Positions 5,375 through 12,535 of a stretch of 15,521 nt of DNA are shown one piece after another. The notes under the pieces were generated by a model. It did not search any database. It had not been told where the DNA came from and saw only the letters and a program-made list of their open reading frames with translations. The position numbers and the translations under genes are program-made. The stretch's first letter is position 1. Every line of letters begins with the position of its first letter. The DNA is from CAYMCV01 sp964389005 (GTDB lineage Bacteria > Bacillota > Clostridia > Lachnospirales > Lachnospiraceae): NCBI GenBank assembly GCA_964389005.1, contig CAYMCV010000057.1:1-15521 (forward strand), in the 5' to 3' direction.

Positions 5375-7387
5375 TCACCGTTCCAACGAAATTTCTTCCT
5401 CTTCGGGAATATATGCAAAAGGTCCCGGAATCACTTCGAAATCTCGTTTCGTGCCTTCATAATCCTCGTTGAATACAATGGGTGTTGCATCAGGATTCTC
5501 AAATTTTTGTTCGGGTTCAAATGCCTCTCCCAATAAAGAAGTACTGACAAACGGAATTGAGAACTCCGGTAAATACCGATATAAATCTGTTTTTAAATAA
5601 AATTTGTTTCCGGATTGACTCAGTTCAAGACGCACCGGCTGCTCGATGATACGATAGTTTTCTTCCTTATCGTAAGGCACTGCACCGTTAAAGTAAACAT
5701 TTCCGCCTGTATAAACCGGCAGATGGCTATAGTATATGTCTCTGCCCGGATAGTCATTGATGGACTCTTCCGTAAACTGTGCAAAATACGTCTCATGGTC
5801 CGGATAACCGTCATAGGGCTTGGTTCCGCAGATAAAATGACATTTTCCGATTTCGTCCATGCCGGTTTCAGCCGCGTATGCGACCAAATCTGCGCGAATT
5901 GCTTTTTGTATAAAAATATTGTTATAGAATCTGGCGTCACCGTGTAAAATCGTCATAAAACCTGCAACTTCCGTTTGATGCGGTACGTGATACGGCGTAT
6001 ATCGCGGTGTCGGCAGATAACTTCCGCCATTGTCCGTCCCGTTTCCGACCCAAGAAAATGACCCCGCAATCAGGTTGTGAACCAATGCAATTCCCTGCGT
6101 ACTGATTCTGCATGCACAATCGGATAGCAGAATGTTGTTGTCTATTAAAGTAGGCCCATGTGACACTTCTACAAAAATGTCCTCGGCAATCGCCAAATTG
6201 TCCGCAATCTTGGTCCCGACAGGCGGTACATTATCGTGAAAGAGATTCTGCGTCACGCGCGTTCCCTGCGCCTGCCAATCCAACCAAAGGCCTCGCGTAC
6301 AATGATGGAAGTGATTCCTTCGAATGATAACGTCAATTGCCGCATGCATCTTAATCCCGCCGATTTCCGCTCCGGCCAGATTCTGTTTGTTATTGATATG
6401 ATGAATATGGTTGTCTTCAATGACAGAGAATACACCGCCAAGATGTCCCACGATTCCCGTTTGACCACAGTCGTGAATGTTGCAACGTCTGATGATATGT
6501 GAACCAATGGTCTCTTTGCTCCACCCTTCACGTTGTGCCTGACAAATGGCATCACGCTCCGTCTGTGTCCCATCCTTGCAATATATGGTGGTCCACTTAT
6601 TCTCGTTATTGGGTTGCAAATACTTTCCAAGGGAAATACCGGAGCACTTTGAGTGCGAAATCTCGCAATCTTCGATAATCCACCCTTTGGACCAATGCGG
6701 ACCCACCATACCCTCTTGGTATGCCGTGGGCGGAGCCCATGTTGTTGCGGCTTGTTTTACCGTAAATCCGCTGAGTGTAATATAGCCGATACCTTCGCTG
6801 CTCGGATAAAAACAATTCCTTCGTACATTGATTTCCACGTCCTCTGCATTGGGATCCAAGCCTTGGAAATTGGCAAACAGTTCGGTGGTATCGCCGTTTT
6901 GTTGCGTATACCATTGATAAACGGTAAAATCAGGATCCCATGAACTATGATTGATTTCCGGATGAAGCACGCTTTCTAAGGAAGACGTTTCATATAATGA
7001 TTTACCGTTTAAATAAACTTCTCCCGTATGCGTCGGTTCCAATGCGTGATACCAATCCCCTTTGATGATTGTGGTATAAGGGTTGTACTCACCGAAAATT
7101 CCGTTCGGAATACGACACATCCATACATTCTCGCTGTAGGGCGTCCAATTTTTAACTTGTTCCGAACCGGTAATCACAGCCGCAAGCGGCTTTTCTGAAC
7201 GATATACAATCCGCTGTTCCTGTGTGCCTGCATGTAACGGATTGACATATTCCCGATATACACCGGGTGCCACAACCACTTCATCTCCAGGGCGTGCAAT
7301 CTGCGCCGCCTGGGAAATCGTGCGAAACGGATTCTCACCCGTCCCGTCACCATCCTTCGTAACCTTGCCATTCACATAAATAACCAT
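5375..7387 (-). CDS. GH120 beta-xylosidase (parallel beta-helix)
   Basis: This 670-residue enzyme probably releases xylose from xylo-oligosaccharides in the cytoplasm; no signal peptide is present. The start YVNGKVTKDGDGTGENPFRTISQAA is the usual opening of right-handed parallel beta-helix enzymes, and repeated short beta-helix coils (NHIHHI, RNHFHH, QNLFHDN, DNNILLS) run through the middle. As I recall the GH120 family (Thermoanaerobacterium XylC), several blocks match it closely: GEYNPY near 100, NVRRNCFYP near 187-195, WAPPTA near 217, GPHWSKGWIIED near 229-240 and GHLGGVF near 314-320. The GLWLDW block puts the likely nucleophile at D370, and FVEVSHGP puts the likely acid/base at E407, matching the known Asp/Glu pair. 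GGAGGTAG at 7391-7398 supports the ATG. It follows the GH43 gene by 78 nt, so co-transcription is likely. Confidence 0.9.
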   Translation of the reverse strand: MVIYVNGKVTKDGDGTGENPFRTISQAAQIARPGDEVVVAPGVYREYVNPLHAGTQEQRIVYRSEKPLAAVITGSEQVKNWTPYSENVWMCRIPNGIFGEYNPYTTIIKGDWYHALEPTHTGEVYLNGKSLYETSSLESVLHPEINHSSWDPDFTVYQWYTQQNGDTTELFANFQGLDPNAEDVEINVRRNCFYPSSEGIGYITLSGFTVKQAATTWAPPTAYQEGMVGPHWSKGWIIEDCEISHSKCSGISLGKYLQPNNENKWTTIYCKDGTQTERDAICQAQREGWSKETIGSHIIRRCNIHDCGQTGIVGHLGGVFSVIEDNHIHHINNKQNLAGAEIGGIKMHAAIDVIIRRNHFHHCTRGLWLDWQAQGTRVTQNLFHDNVPPVGTKIADNLAIAEDIFVEVSHGPTLIDNNILLSDCACRISTQGIALVHNLIAGSFSWVGNGTDNGGSYLPTPRYTPYHVPHQTEVAGFMTILHGDARFYNNIFIQKAIRADLVAYAAETGMDEIGKCHFICGTKPYDGYPDHETYFAQFTEESINDYPGRDIYYSHLPVYTGGNVYFNGAVPYDKEENYRIIEQPVRLELSQSGNKFYLKTDLYRYLPEFSIPFVSTSLLGEAFEPEQKFENPDATPIVFNEDYEGTKRDFEVIPGPFAYIPEEEEISLER

Positions 7388-7465
7388 ACGCTACCTCCAT
7401 TTCTGCTTTTTAGCCTCTCTAAACTGTCAACTGTGCAATGTAACCGGGTTCAAATATATGACTTA

Positions 7466-8860
7466 CTACGATAAGGTAAAAGATAACAACGAGGTATTCC
7501 CACCACCGACATAAGTCAAGTAAATCGCCTGTTTCCCTTGTGGTATGGAAATATCTGCGCCGTACTCTTCCCAGACATTTGTAAATTCAACCTTGATGCG
7601 TGTCAAAACTGCCCCATCCCATGTGGTTCTGACTTCAAAAGTACCGTCGCCGTAGCCTCTGGTTTTGATTGATATGCGATGCACTTCTTTGATATCAAAA
7701 TACTTAAATCCAATCGTAGCAGAATCCGTTATGTTGTCGACATATGACGGCCCCATATCCCCCTCTTTCCCGTATTGCGTAATTCTCGGGCAGGAAGCAT
7801 CGCCGACATATGTAATATCTTCTTTTGTAAACAGGTGACATGCAATATGCGCGGAATATTCCCCACTTCCTTTGAGTGGTGTCGCATTTAGACCGCAAGA
7901 CGTAATTTCAACCTGTGGTATGCTTCCGTCCTCTTTGATCTCAATCTGCTCCGCACAACCCTGTCTGCTGTACCACGTGCCATTGGTCTGACGATGATAA
8001 AAAATATACCACTGTCCGCAGATTTGAACCAAGCCTCCATGATTGTTTGCTCCGTATGCCATCGGCTTCTCCGCCGGTTTGTAAGTGTCGATACCGATAT
8101 CGGAATTGCTGACAACGACGCCGCCGTAACGAAAACCCGAAAGGGGATTGTCCGATGTCGCGTAACACAATTCATGCATTTTAACCGATGAATATACGAA
8201 ATAATACAGCGAACCAATCTTACGAATGGAGGATGCCTCAAAAAAAGCATGGTCGTCAAAACCTGTCCCCACAGCATTCTTCTGGTTTGGTACCATAAAG
8301 CGCGGTGCACTCTCCACGGTCAACATGTCCTTCGCAAGCACCGTAACCATGGCACCGTTTCTTGACTGATCAATGGGATGACAGAATCCCGTATATAGAT
8401 ACGTTTGTTCGCCCTCCGTCAGAACCGCCGGATCGAACTGCGGCTCATCGCCTTCTTTTTCGCCAAGTCTGACTCCATCTTTATAATGCACATATCCGTA
8501 GAATTCATACTTCCCCGCAGGCGTATCGCAAACCGACACCGATACGACATTCACCTTGTCAAGAACATAATACAGATAAAATCGTCCGTCCGGACCGACG
8601 GTCACGTCCGGTGCATATAAACACATTTTTCCTTCTTTGTTCAATGGATCTGCCGTTTTCTCATAGATGGTTCCCTCGCATCTCCAATCATCAAGACGAT
8701 CGATTGGTGCTGACCAACAGACATAATCTCCAAGGCAGAACACATAACCGTTGCACCAGTCATGCGACCCATATACATAGACTCTGTCTCCGAATACGTG
8801 GGGTTCTCCGTCGGGAATATATTCCCATGAAGGTAGATAAGGATTGACTGCATTACTCAT
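7466..8860 (-). CDS. GH43-family glycosidase (beta-xylosidase/arabinofuranosidase type) with C-terminal sugar-binding-like domain
   Basis: This 464-residue protein lacks a signal peptide and probably removes xylose or arabinose from imported oligosaccharides. The N-terminal 320 or so residues fit the five-bladed propeller of GH43. The opening NPYLPSWEYIPDGEP gives a likely general base at D17. YAPDVTVGPDGRFYLYY is the usual blade-2 motif, FDPAVL gives the pKa-tuning Asp at D143, and FFEASSIRKIGSLYYFVYS gives the general acid at E208. The last 130 or so residues (ITYVGDASCPRI...VYLTYVGG-like end) are beta-rich and resemble a CBM6-type module. Exact substrate and subfamily cannot be told from sequence alone. 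AAAGGAA lies about 8 nt upstream of the ATG. It sits between the nitroreductase (39 nt upstream) and the GH120 gene. Confidence 0.87.
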   Translation of the reverse strand: MSNAVNPYLPSWEYIPDGEPHVFGDRVYVYGSHDWCNGYVFCLGDYVCWSAPIDRLDDWRCEGTIYEKTADPLNKEGKMCLYAPDVTVGPDGRFYLYYVLDKVNVVSVSVCDTPAGKYEFYGYVHYKDGVRLGEKEGDEPQFDPAVLTEGEQTYLYTGFCHPIDQSRNGAMVTVLAKDMLTVESAPRFMVPNQKNAVGTGFDDHAFFEASSIRKIGSLYYFVYSSVKMHELCYATSDNPLSGFRYGGVVVSNSDIGIDTYKPAEKPMAYGANNHGGLVQICGQWYIFYHRQTNGTWYSRQGCAEQIEIKEDGSIPQVEITSCGLNATPLKGSGEYSAHIACHLFTKEDITYVGDASCPRITQYGKEGDMGPSYVDNITDSATIGFKYFDIKEVHRISIKTRGYGDGTFEVRTTWDGAVLTRIKVEFTNVWEEYGADISIPQGKQAIYLTYVGGGNTSLLSFTLS

Positions 8861-8899
8861 TTTCTTTGTTCCTTTCTGCTGATATAATTCAATGGTTAT

Positions 8900-9526
8900 T
8901 TACCAGTGATTTTGGTGTATATGTTCTTCCGGAATGTATTCTTTCTGCGTAAGATACTTTGCATCTTTGCGAGGCTTACCGATACCGATAAAACAAGGCA
9001 TGAGATAATCCTTAGGAAAACCCAACACCTCTCGCGCCCATATATCTTCGTCTCCGAGCGGAATGCGCAGAGTGCAGGCATATTGCTCTGCCGTTGCCGC
9101 AAGAAATATGTTTTCGATGCAGCACCAAATGGAGGCAAAGCCGTTTAAGTGTGATAAATTATCCGGGTGAAGAATATCCGTCTTTTGTTTCAAAAGCGGA
9201 ACTATGACGCATGAGGCTTCTGCAAGCATGCGATATTGTTTCGGTATGGCATCGCGATATGTCGCTTGTTGGCAAGGATCCTGCAAATTCCAATCTTTAA
9301 GAATTCCGGCAACTTCTCCGTCGGTGACACGCTCCGGAATCTTTGCAATCAATCTGTTGACAACCGATGCGTCACGAATCACAATGAAATGCCAGTCTCG
9401 CATATGGTCGTTGGTCGGTGCCATCATTCCCGCTTCGATGATACGCCCAAGCACCTCATCATCGATTCCGACCGGTTCAAAATCACGTATGGTTCGTCTT
9501 TTTGCTACAACCTGATAAAACTCCAT
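8900..9526 (-). CDS. Nitroreductase-family FMN oxidoreductase
   Basis: This is a 208-residue protein of the FMN-dependent nitroreductase fold, expected to reduce small electrophiles using NAD(P)H. The N-terminal MEFYQVVAKRRTIRDFEP carries the paired Arg that bind the FMN phosphate. EAGMMAPTNDHMRDWHFIVI is a variant of the usual AP(S/T)xxNxQPW FMN-binding block, and the C-terminal region ends with the typical FIGIGKPRKDAK. AGGAGG is 8 nt before the ATG. The gene appears to be first in a possible operon with the GH43 and GH120 enzymes, with 39 nt to GH43. The physiological substrate is unknown. It may simply be a neighbour rather than part of the sugar pathway. Confidence 0.88.
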   Translation of the reverse strand: MEFYQVVAKRRTIRDFEPVGIDDEVLGRIIEAGMMAPTNDHMRDWHFIVIRDASVVNRLIAKIPERVTDGEVAGILKDWNLQDPCQQATYRDAIPKQYRMLAEASCVIVPLLKQKTDILHPDNLSHLNGFASIWCCIENIFLAATAEQYACTLRIPLGDEDIWAREVLGFPKDYLMPCFIGIGKPRKDAKYLTQKEYIPEEHIHQNHW

Positions 9527-9620
9527 TGATAATGCCTCCTATATTGTCTTATGTGTGTAAATCTATTAATTCCTGTCTTCTCGTTAAAAAGTGTACGCGT
9601 CATAAGTACGCTAACATCAG

Positions 9621-10448
9621 CTAACTACGTTTTTGACAACTCTCACAAAAATAAATGGTTCCGCCCATATAGTTTGCTTTGTGTATCGGATTCCCACAAC
9701 GCATACAGGGTTCCATATAAGAATTTTTAGATAATTGACATATGTAAGTTCCCTTATTTCCGAACAAATCACTCTCTGTATCGCGTCCGCCACCGTCACA
9801 CATCTGTTTCAAAATACTGCGTACGGAGTTATAAAGTGTATGCCATTCTTCTTCGCTGCATTCGTTGATGTTATACCGCGGGTCCAGTTTTGCATCCCAT
9901 AAAATGTCCTGTAAAACGCCGTTACCGATTCCCGGAATCCTCTGCTCAGTCGCCAAAAAAGCCTTGGCACTCATTTTCTTGGAACTTTGCGGAAGCAGAG
10001 AACGAAAATAGTCAAATGTAAATTCTTTTGAAAAAGGATCCGGCTTCATGAATGCCGCGCGATAATAATCCTCCTCGCATACGCCGATTTCACACACATA
10101 AACGATGGAGTACATGCGAACCGACATAAACAGCGCGCTACCGTCATCAAAATATATTGCCATCTGATGGATTTTGGGGAAATCCTCAGCTTTCTCGTAA
10201 TAATGTAGAGATGCCCCATCCGTAAAAACTATCATGTTTTCTTCTGCGTGGATTTCCACCATGCCGCCACGCCTAACTGCTCCGGTGATTCTCTTTCCTT
10301 CCAGCAAATCCGCAAAGGTGTCGATTTCTCCCCGAAAAAAAGCAAAGCGATGCGGTGTGTGTAATACTTCAATATGGGAAATTGTCTTGTCCTGCAGATA
10401 CTGTCGAATCTGCTTCGATAAATAATCGCTTTCCGGTAATTCCAGCAT
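9621..10448 (-). CDS. Fpg/Nei-family DNA glycosylase-like protein lacking canonical catalytic residues
   Basis: This 275-residue protein has the Fpg/Nei layout: an N-terminal beta-sandwich, an H2TH domain (about 168-190, RIPGIGNGVLQDILWDAKLDP with the conserved Asn176) and a C-terminal zinc finger (C248, C251, C268, C271). Normal members excise oxidized bases using the N-terminal proline after Met removal. Here the start is M-L-E-L-P-E, so that proline is Leu while Glu3 is kept. The RRGK lysine block reads RRGGM, and the zinc-finger Arg position reads Gly (MGGTIYFC). I recall similar variants in other Firmicutes, so this may be a family trait rather than decay. I chose the ATG at 10448, preceded by AAAGGAGA. 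A longer in-frame extension to 10508 has no ribosome binding site. Activity is uncertain. Confidence 0.85.
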   Translation of the reverse strand: MLELPESDYLSKQIRQYLQDKTISHIEVLHTPHRFAFFRGEIDTFADLLEGKRITGAVRRGGMVEIHAEENMIVFTDGASLHYYEKAEDFPKIHQMAIYFDDGSALFMSVRMYSIVYVCEIGVCEEDYYRAAFMKPDPFSKEFTFDYFRSLLPQSSKKMSAKAFLATEQRIPGIGNGVLQDILWDAKLDPRYNINECSEEEWHTLYNSVRSILKQMCDGGGRDTESDLFGNKGTYICQLSKNSYMEPCMRCGNPIHKANYMGGTIYFCESCQKRS

Positions 10449-10560
10449 TGTGTCTCTCCTTTGGGGGTATATTGATGAACAATGTGTCTCTATTTCTGAG
10501 TTTATCACATAACTTGCGTAAGAACTATCTATTTTTTGCTAAAAAGTAAGAATATGTTGC

Positions 10561-10703
10561 GTTATCTGCGAATGCAAGTGATAACTCATAAATGCGAAGC
10601 ATTTATTTCGTCATCTCTTGCATTCCAATGAATTGCAGAACATAAAAAGAGTTCCTCGAATAAATTCGGGAACTCTTTCCATATTCTGCAATTCGCAGAT
10701 AAC
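10561..10703. repeat. 143-bp three-armed inverted-repeat element, possibly MITE-like, behind rpsI
   Basis: The ends are perfect 13-bp inverted repeats (GTTATCTGCGAAT 10561-10573 and ATTCGCAGATAAC 10691-10703). Two arms lie inside. The first has AATGCAAG 10571-10578 pairing with CTTGCATT 10617-10624, enclosing ATAAATGC/GCATTTAT. The second has GAATTGCAGAA 10630-10640 pairing with TTCTGCAATTC 10684-10694, enclosing the rpsI terminator stem. The trinucleotide TGC flanks both ends (10558-10560 and 10704-10706), as a short target duplication would. No ORF is inside. The remainder of the gap before the Fpg-like gene (10449-10560) shows nothing clear. Confidence 0.72.
10641..10678 (-). terminator. 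Intrinsic terminator of rplM-rpsI
   Basis: On the minus strand AAAGAGTTCC-CGAAT (10678-10664) pairs with ATTCG-GGAACTCTTT counterparts (10661-10646) over 15 bp with one bulged base, followed by a T5 tract (TTTTTATG). It begins 28 nt after the rpsI stop and lies inside the larger inverted-repeat element. Confidence 0.85.
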
Positions 10704-10706
10704 TGC

Positions 10707-11108
10707 TTATCTCTTTGAAAACTGCGGTGCACGACGAGCTGCTTTAAGACCGTATTTCTTTCTTTCTTTCATACGAGGATCTCTTGTTAAGTAGCCGAGT
10801 TTCTTAAGTGTTGCACGATTCTCGGAATCTTCCTGTAACAACGCTCTTGCGATACCGTGTCTGATTGCGCCTGCCTGTCCTGTGTATCCGCCACCGCGTA
10901 CGGTTACGATTACATCGAACTTCTCAACAGCATCCAATGCTGCCAACGGCTGACGAACGATAACTTTCAACGTCTCCAATCCGAAATACTCGTCAATGCT
11001 TCTCTTGTTAATTGTAATATTTCCTTTGCCGGGCATAACATATACTCTGGCAATTGATTTTTTTCTTCTGCCTGTTCCGTAGAACTTGCCTGCTGCTTTT
11101 TTAGCCAT
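10707..11108 (-). CDS. rpsI: 30S ribosomal protein S9
   Basis: This 133-residue protein of the small-subunit head contacts the P-site tRNA through its C-terminal tail. The sequence shows the S9 hallmarks: YGTGRRKKSIARVYVMPGKGNITINKR near the start, the GGGYTGQAGAIRHGIARAL block in the middle, and the basic tail ending in S-K-R that reaches the tRNA. Length matches bacterial S9 (about 130). AAGGAGG lies about 8 nt before the ATG. It follows rplM by 29 nt in the universally conserved L13-S9 pair and should share the rplM promoter and leader. Confidence 0.98.
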   Translation of the reverse strand: MAKKAAGKFYGTGRRKKSIARVYVMPGKGNITINKRSIDEYFGLETLKVIVRQPLAALDAVEKFDVIVTVRGGGYTGQAGAIRHGIARALLQEDSENRATLKKLGYLTRDPRMKERKKYGLKAARRAPQFSKR

Positions 11109-11137
11109 TTTATTTTCCTCCTTCTGAGTTCTCTAGG

Positions 11138-11566
11138 TTAGAATTTCAATACTTCAGGTTTCTGTGCCGCATGTTTGTGGTCAGGTCCTGCGTATACGTG
11201 AAGCTTGGTGTACATTTCTCGTCCTAAAGGTCCCTTGGGAAGCATACCCTTTACGGCATGTTCAATGACTTCTTCCGGCTTCTTCGCTAATTTCTCTTTC
11301 AATGTTACCTGCTTGTCACCGCCAACATAATCGGAGTGTGAAAAGTATGTCTTCTGCTCCATTTTCTTACCGGTTACTTGAATCTTCTCTGCATTAATAA
11401 TAATTACATAATCGCCTGCATCGATGTGCGGAGTGAAAGTCGGTTTGTTCTTTCCTCTCAAGACTTTGGCAACTTCAGAAGCCAAACGTCCCAACGTACA
11501 TCCGTCAGCGTCTACAACATACCATTTTCTTTCAATAGTAGATGGGCTAGCCATATAAGATTTCAT
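11138..11566 (-). CDS. rplM: 50S ribosomal protein L13
   Basis: This 142-residue large-subunit protein acts early in 50S assembly. The diagnostic segments are visible: RKWYVVDADGCTLGRLASEVAKVLRGKNKPTFTPHIDAGDYVIIINAEKI, then KGMLPKGPLGREMYTKLHVYAGPDHKHAAQKPEVL at the end. Length equals the E. coli protein. GGAGG lies 6 nt before the ATG. The gene is preceded by a leader of about 150 nt and a perfect-consensus promoter, which suggests expression independent of the upstream ecf-truA genes. Confidence 0.98.
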   Translation of the reverse strand: MKSYMASPSTIERKWYVVDADGCTLGRLASEVAKVLRGKNKPTFTPHIDAGDYVIIINAEKIQVTGKKMEQKTYFSHSDYVGGDKQVTLKEKLAKKPEEVIEHAVKGMLPKGPLGREMYTKLHVYAGPDHKHAAQKPEVLKF

Positions 11567-11723
11567 AGTGTTCCTCCATATAATTTCGACAAATAGTAAT
11601 CATGGAACTAACATTCGCTCAATTTCACCGTGAATGACCGTACACAGCAAAACAGAAAATGCATTCCGACGGGATTCTGTCTGCTTACCGGGGCAGGTTC
11701 GCAGGCATAAAATGCCGCCACAT
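11567..11723 (-). promoter_or_regulatory. Structured rplM leader RNA, possible r-protein autoregulatory site
   Basis: From a predicted start near 11723 the leader contains several hairpins. GGCAT/ATGCC (11716-11704) has a 3-nt loop. A long arm uses AGCA, ACAGAA and TCC (11685-11665) with their complements, spanning 11646-11685. TTCAC-C-GTGAA lies at 11623-11633. L13 leaders are known upstream of rplM in Bacilli. Whether this is a homologous or a different element cannot be decided here. Confidence 0.5.
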
Positions 11724-11729
11724 TGAATT

Positions 11730-11758
11730 ATTATAGTATAGTCGCCTCACAGTGTCAA
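11730..11758 (-). promoter_or_regulatory. Perfect-consensus promoter of rplM-rpsI, inside the end of truA
   Basis: Minus-strand TTGACA (11758-11753) and TATAAT (11735-11730) are separated by exactly 17 nt. The -35 hexamer coincides with the TTG ACA codons (Leu-Thr) near the truA C-terminus. This gives the ribosomal protein pair a strong promoter of its own. Confidence 0.9.
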
Positions 11759-12517
11759 TTGTTTTTTGACGCAATCCGGCAAAAACTCATATTTTATCAG
11801 GAATAGCCCCTCCGGCGGAGCTGTAAAGCCTGCCGCACTGCGATCTTTTAGGGCTAAAATTTCTCTGACATATTCAGGTTGGTACTTTCCTCGCCCCACT
11901 TCCATAAGCGTTCCGGCAATGATTCTAACCATATTGTAGAGAAAACCGTTCCCCGTGATGCGAATCGTAATGTGTGCCCCATCTGTTAGAACCTCAGCAC
12001 TGTGTATCGTTCTGATTGGGCTCAATGCCTGTGTATGTACACAACAAAAACTCGTAAAATCATGTTCGCCGACCAGATAGGTTGCCGCGCGTTGCATCGC
12101 TTCTGTATTCAGCGGTTGATATGTATAATATGAAGTCCTCCGTTCCGTCGGAATCGGATACGCACATGCTAAAATACGATATTCATAGGTCTTCCTGCTC
12201 TCACACTTGCGCGGATGAAAATCTGCAGCGACCTCACAAGACCTGCGCGCCTTGATATCGTCCGGCAGATAGGTATTGATTGCATAAGCCATTTTATCGG
12301 GCGGAATGGAACTCTTCGTATCAAATACAGCCACATTCCCATAGGCATGAACACCGGCGTCCGTTCTGCTGGCTCCGATTACCTGAATTTCCTCATGCAA
12401 CATCTCTGAGAGCATCTGATTCAAAACTCCCTCGATGGTTTTGCGTCCCGGCTGATATTGCCAACCGTGGTAATCTGTCCCGTCATACGCCACTTCCNNN
12501 NNNNNNNTACGTTTCAT
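11747..12517 (-). CDS. truA: tRNA pseudouridine(38-40) synthase TruA, with assembly gap at the N-terminus
   Basis: This enzyme converts uridines 38-40 of the tRNA anticodon arm to pseudouridine. The predicted 256 residues contain the N-terminal EVAYDGTDYHGWQ block and the catalytic ASRTDAGVHA motif (D53). They also contain the RTYEYRI region and the C-terminal NGFLYNMVRIIAGTLMEVGRGK signature, all matching TruA. Ten Ns at 12498-12507 hide four codons after M-K-R. Homologues usually have one residue fewer between the start and the VAYDG block, so the true gap length may not be 10. The start ATG has TTAGGAGT 5 nt upstream. It lies 18 nt after ecfT, in the standard Firmicute order, and its 3' end hosts the rplM promoter. 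Confidence 0.95.
   Translation of the reverse strand: MKRXXXXEVAYDGTDYHGWQYQPGRKTIEGVLNQMLSEMLHEEIQVIGASRTDAGVHAYGNVAVFDTKSSIPPDKMAYAINTYLPDDIKARRSCEVAADFHPRKCESRKTYEYRILACAYPIPTERRTSYYTYQPLNTEAMQRAATYLVGEHDFTSFCCVHTQALSPIRTIHSAEVLTDGAHITIRITGNGFLYNMVRIIAGTLMEVGRGKYQPEYVREILALKDRSAAGFTAPPEGLFLIKYEFLPDCVKKQLTL
12498..12507. other. Assembly gap (10 Ns) in truA start region
   Basis: A run of ten unresolved bases interrupts codons 4-7 of truA. A run of exactly ten may be a placeholder, so downstream coordinates may be slightly off relative to the real chromosome. Confidence 0.99.
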
Positions 12518-12535
12518 TTTAACTCCTAACTGCTT

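Noticed and set aside
7440..7460. GGGTTCAAAT string suggesting a tRNA T-arm
   Set aside because: The flanks do not form a stem and no acceptor, D or anticodon arms are present.
8015..8035. Minus-strand GGTTCAAATC resembling a tRNA T-loop
   Set aside because: It lies inside the GH43 coding frame (GLVQICG) and no cloverleaf surrounds it.
10460..10486. Near-duplicate of the AGAGACACAATG start region of the Fpg-like gene about 40 nt upstream
   Set aside because: Only about 12 nt similar; too short to distinguish from chance.
10449..10508. 20-codon N-terminal extension of the Fpg-like protein
   Set aside because: The ATG at 10448 has a good AAAGGAGA site and gives the family-typical M-x-E-L-P-E start; the extension has no ribosome binding site.
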